This document shows, in pieces, positions 59,901 to 64,000 of a stretch of 64,000 nucleotides of DNA. Below the pieces are notes generated by a model. The model was not told the origin of the DNA. It worked only from the letters and a program-made list of their open reading frames with translations, and made no database searches. Origin of the DNA: Baylisascaris procyonis (lineage: Eukaryota > Nematoda > Chromadorea > Rhabditida > Ascarididae); contig JAZARR010000045.1 in the NCBI GenBank assembly GCA_037389465.1, positions 1 through 64,000 on the forward strand. The letters run 5' to 3'. A program made the position numbers and the translations under genes. Positions within the stretch are counted from its first letter, which is position 1, and each line of letters begins with the position of its first letter.

Positions 59901-62900
59901 TCCACTTGCATAAATTAATCTTTTACACGAGATTTCTGGATCGAATAAAGTATATAAATACTTGCGCAAATCTTTAGAATAGCTCTTTTATTGGTTCGCT
60001 AAAATATGCAGCAGTATTGCCGATAAAATTTACTTGCAGACAAGAGGTTCAATTCCACTGTTTTGGTCACAACGACCCAATCTTCGATGGCAGCCAGAGC
60101 CAACGTTAAAACCAACTGATGACCAATTGAGTGCTTATGTTCGACATATGAGCACACAACGTGCAATTTATGGTGGTAAACATGTAAGCGTTGATTACCT
60201 GCACTTAACATATGAATATGCGTGTGCTATAATGAATAGGTGCTATCAAATAGAAGGAAAATGAATTAGAAGGTATTTTCGTTTCTTAAATGACGCATAT
60301 TTTATTTGCGTTTTATTTTGTGACTTGGGAGAGAGAATATAACCAATTATTCTAAAGTATGGATTTCTCCAAATTGGCCAAATTCTGATTGTTTTTATAT
60401 GGACTTTTTACTTCACTATATGTCTTTTGCATGTTACGCACTTTTCCTTTTTGAACAAAATTTCTCCATTTTTATATTTTTAAAGCGCCAAGAAATAAAT
60501 GAACATCTGCTAAACTGTTTCATCTGCCTATATTTTCAACTGCATAGAAATCCTTACGATTATTCATCTGTTGGCAAACTTTAATGATTACCCCTTGGTT
60601 GTCTCTTTGCTTGCTGTATAGCTAGCACCCGCGGCCATCGGTAGTGCTTTCCCTTATTCTAGACCATTGAGATTGACTCATTCTAATAGGGGGGGGGGGG
60701 GGCAGAATCTGTTTTTGCTTGTCCCAGTCCTTTCACTCACATCCTAAACAATTCAACGCAGAGTGCAGCCATCCGGTATCGAGCTTATGTTTATGTAGAA
60801 TTTGCAGAATTATTATAGGTTATCGTGAATCTCGTTAATCAACGAGGGCGTGAAAAACGTTTGGGTAGTGAATTGGAACGTGTGGCATTACAAGCAAGTC
60901 TTCCTTTCGTTAGGTAAACTCTTTTTTTGCTTTAGTATTATTTTTTATGCTGTGATAAAAACAAAAACGAGAATATAGTTTGTTTTTTTTTACTTCAATG
61001 ATTAAGTAAATCATGCAGGCAATTGTAGTTCATACTATTGCTTTTTTTTAGCTTTCTTGCAAAAATGATGCATATGGGAGAGTGTTAGTTTTAATTTATA
61101 GAATGTGATTTATTCTTTTTCAATTTTTTTTTTAAAGTAAATAAAAGTAATTTATCAACCGCTAGTTGAACACTTCTGAATTATGGTTTAGTTGATGCAA
61201 TATACCTTACCTTCACGCTGCCTTACAACTTCACCTGAGCAGAAGTGGAAGCGATATGAAGAGACATTTATTCGTAACGAATGCTTTGTCGATTAAAATA
61301 AATAAATAAATATAATGCAATGATGCTGTGCAGGTTATGTTGATGTGCGCTTGCATAGTTTATAGTTTGTTGTCATCTTTGCGAGCTTATTTATTTCGTT
61401 CGCATTATCGAACTCGGTCAATTAAAATTTTTTGTAGCAAGCACATCGGTTCCCTTTACTTATTACCTCCTCCGCTCCCTCTCTAATATATTGCTTCCCT
61501 TTCTCTTGGTTGAAAGTGTTGTTGCTGTTGCGTGCAACCTTACGCATCCTGCACTTGAAAGGAAAAAACGGGAAAGGAGGGATAGGTCTGCCCACATATG
61601 AAAGAACGTAACGGTAGAATTCAAACTATTCGATGAGATATCAGCAAAACGAGGATAGCGATGAGAAATTCTGAACTCGAGATGAACTTAGCTTGGATTC
61701 ATTTCTGTGTGATTACTATAGGCGTTGAAATTGCTCAATCTACTCTATGATTATCGCTGACGAATGTAATATGAAGAAAATTGTTAAAACAATGCTTGAT
61801 TATGTAGTACTACATTAAAAAATTTTTACAGTTGTTTTTTTTTGTCTTCTAATATGAAGAATTTATTTTCTCGTTGATCCGTTTTCCGTCATTTATTAGG
61901 TGTGTGACAAATCCAAAAGATGAAAAAAGTTTCCGGAAGTATATAATAAAGGAAACAGTTTTCCGGAGATCAGTTGATTTTTTTTTTATTTTGGTGGCGC
62001 TGAACTAAAAATCGGGCTCATGTGATTTATTCCGCCTACCTATAATCGTTCAGAAAAGAGTTGGTATTATCGTTTATTGACTGTGATTTTATCATCTCCA
62101 CTTTATTTATGTCCCACTAAACATAAAATAAAAATAAAAAACCTGTTGAAAAACAATATGTTTATTGTTGCATTAATAAGTTTCTTTTTTTAGACATAAT
62201 CCGTTTGATTTCCATAGAGAATGTCATGCGATGAATTGGGCACGTATATCAATTCTCAGAGATCAACTCAGAGATGAAATCACCCAATTCGGGTTTGTTT
62301 TCTTCTGCCATATTGCATTAAGATGCGTTTCATTTTGAATTATAAAAGTGAGCTAATAAAGAAAATATAATTGAACTCATTCGCAACATTCATAACATAT
62401 AAAGACGGCATATAAAGTGGAGAAAAGAACAAAATGCAAAGTTTTAATCAGTTTAGTCTTGTTTACATGGGTCCATAAAATAATATACCATGTTCCGCCC
62501 ATTGCTCCCTCATGCCTCTCACTGCCTTCTTCTTAAAAATGGTCAGAGTATGATGAATATTTGAACTGATGATTGTATGTTTTAATTCCTATGTCACCTA
62601 TATTCTGCGTGAAAATATTGTTATGCATCGTTTAGATTCTTTGCATCTTCCGTTGCACATCCCGAGCGTACTCGACAGCAGATGGGTTTCTTCCGAACAA
62701 ATTGTATGGACTCGCTTGATAGAACTAATGTTGTGCAAGCAATGATCGCCAAGGTCGACTTTGTTCTGATACTTTAATTTTTATTATTTTAGAAGCATTA
62801 TTTTATTGTTAAAAACATTGACCGATATTGTTCACTAAACTTTTCATCAATTTCTTGTTCGATTTCTAACTTTTTTAGTGTAATATGGCTCTTTTTATTG

Positions 62901-63955
62901 CTTTTATGTTACCTAGAAGATGTCTTTCTAACCAGCATCTAAAATTTTTGTTTTCTATATAATAATTATTATATTTGCATTTTCTAAACGAAGAAATTTG
63001 CATAGAAACTTACTACGATGCATTAAGCACTTATGTGATAGCTTTGATGGGTGAATTTTAACCTCATCTTTTCTTCCTCTTCTCTATGAGTTTGGTTGTT
63101 TGATTGAATGCTTGGATATCTGACAGACTAAAAGAATGTCTCATTCCCTATTTTGGTTTAATTGGGTTGTATTTTAGGAATCTCTGAAAGATCAACTTAC
63201 CTTTTTGGGTATACTTAATGGTGCTTTAACTTTGGATGATTTCCCTGATCTCAACAGCTTGTTCAAAAATGGTAAGTCATTCTTATGTTATTCAAAGGGA
63301 GTGGCGAGGGTGGTTTTGGGTCTATATTGAATAGCTAAAAAGCATGGCTTTCGCTAATGGTTAACTTAATATGACATTAAAAGCCGTGCATTCCAGGGGA
63401 TTTTCTCTTACAAAGGGAGCAGTTGTATGTCTAGGTCATTTGCCGTTATTTGTTTTGTTTTACTAGACGATGCTTTTTTCTGTGAACGTCGTGGAAAAAA
63501 GCATCGATATTTCGTTGTTGAATGTTACCCAAGGGTGATATACATTGTTGATTTGTGTTCGCCAGGGAGGTAAGGAGGGCGTGATTTCGAGCGTGGCTTC
63601 ACTTTGTATATGACATAATCATAAATGAGAGGCAGCTGCTTCGCATTTTTTGATCATTGATAATCGAATTCTTTTCTAGTTTGGGCGGATAATGGCGATG
63701 AATGTAGTCGACAATATGCCGGAACAGGCGCTTTGAAGGTGGTTTTAATGTTACGATTCTCATTTTAAAATTGTATTTCTCGTTTTCAATTTTTATTTGA
63801 ATTATATAAGATGATAATTCATTGTTTCAAGGGAAAAATTCTTCCAGGCTGACTATACACGTTTGGGAAAGCGAACTTACGGCGGTGCATGGAATGATGG
63901 CGTCAACGCAGTTACTCGATATTTTAGAAATAATTTTGCGGATGGATATCGACAG
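53908..63955 (+). CDS. sac-1: Phosphatidylinositol-phosphate phosphatase SAC1, 3' partial
   Basis: An ER/Golgi phosphoinositide phosphatase that removes phosphate mainly from PI4P. Exons: 53908-53945, 54985-55094, 55823-55906, 56973-57100, 57606-57758, 58121-58290, 59022-59154, 60040-60183, 60819-60913, 62194-62292, 62636-62753, 63178-63271, 63680-63738 and 63848-63955. All are GT-AG, all phases agree, and they give 511 residues. The start fits the family: [20 protein letters not shown] aligns with the vertebrate N-terminus without gaps near PERF. Diagnostic strings are [66 protein letters not shown] and [12 protein letters not shown]. The catalytic CX5R(T) motif is [10 protein letters not shown], with Cys at 62703 (about residue 408). 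AGTGALK, GKRTYGG and [12 protein letters not shown] follow. Only the C-terminal two-helix membrane anchor is expected beyond the window. A candidate cassette exon at 56036-56128 is annotated separately. Confidence 0.95.
56036..56128 (+). CDS. Candidate optional cassette exon in SAC1
   Basis: 93 bases flanked by an acceptor (ATTAG) and a donor (G|gtgagg), in the same phase as the surrounding junction, so inclusion would insert 31 residues in frame ([17 protein letters not shown], then [11 protein letters not shown]) without a stop. Skipping it gives KLVSGYALITI, which matches the family perfectly, so the core mRNA should lack it. FLITI in the cassette resembles ALITI of the next exon, which hints at exon duplication, but the end phases forbid simple mutual exclusion. 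Confidence 0.35.
56306..56345. repeat. Exact 20-bp tandem duplication in a SAC1 intron
   Basis: Two identical 20-base units (ATCACTCAAGCGGTTGGATA) side by side. Confidence 0.9.
60689..60702 (+). repeat. Run of 14 G in a SAC1 intron
   Basis: Homopolymer in AT-rich intron DNA; its length is likely to be unreliable in the assembly. Confidence 0.9.
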
Positions 63956-64000
63956 GTAAGACCCTGCAAGAGCAGAGAACAATGTGGGCAATCCTATAGA

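Overview
This is a nuclear DNA window from a nematode. The evidence is two complete or near-complete nematode-type cuticle collagens (N-terminal membrane anchor, RxxR processing site, interrupted Gly-X-Y blocks between cysteine pairs), spliced genes with many introns, and an AT-rich background. Introns of several hundred bases are somewhat more like a parasitic clade III nematode than Caenorhabditis, but the species cannot be fixed from the sequence alone.

Layout. 1-2535 (+): 3' part of a cuticle collagen gene. 4992-9220 (+): a second, complete cuticle collagen gene of a different subtype. 12931-17310 (-): a complete six-exon gene for an ELL-associated factor (EAF), convergent with the collagens. 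19340-47250: about 27.9 kb of tandem array with a 293-bp period, in which every unit carries a tRNA-Lys(UUU) gene on the minus strand. I count 94 copies between 19584 and 46900, of which 39 match the consensus exactly by eye. Degenerate half-units and tRNA relics, some inverted, lie at the edges. 53908-63955 (+): the phosphoinositide phosphatase SAC1, 14 core exons, open at the right edge of the window so that only its C-terminal membrane anchor is missing. The remaining stretches (2620-4991, 9368-12930, 17311-19339, 47754-52647) show no gene I can defend beyond the small candidates listed.

The outstanding feature is the tRNA-Lys array. It has a higher-order structure: blocks of about 13-19 units repeat with very few differences, and chimeric units mark the block junctions, which is what recent unequal exchange would leave. 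The tRNA 3' end runs directly into a copy of its own acceptor 5' strand, making a 14-bp perfect palindrome (AGAAGGC/GCCTTCT). No run of four or more T lies within roughly 95-130 bases downstream of the copies. It may therefore be a functional amplified tRNA locus, a tRNA-derived satellite, or a mixture of live and decaying genes. The protein genes do not form an operon or a pathway with each other: collagens build the cuticle, EAF acts in Pol II elongation, and SAC1 acts in PI4P turnover.
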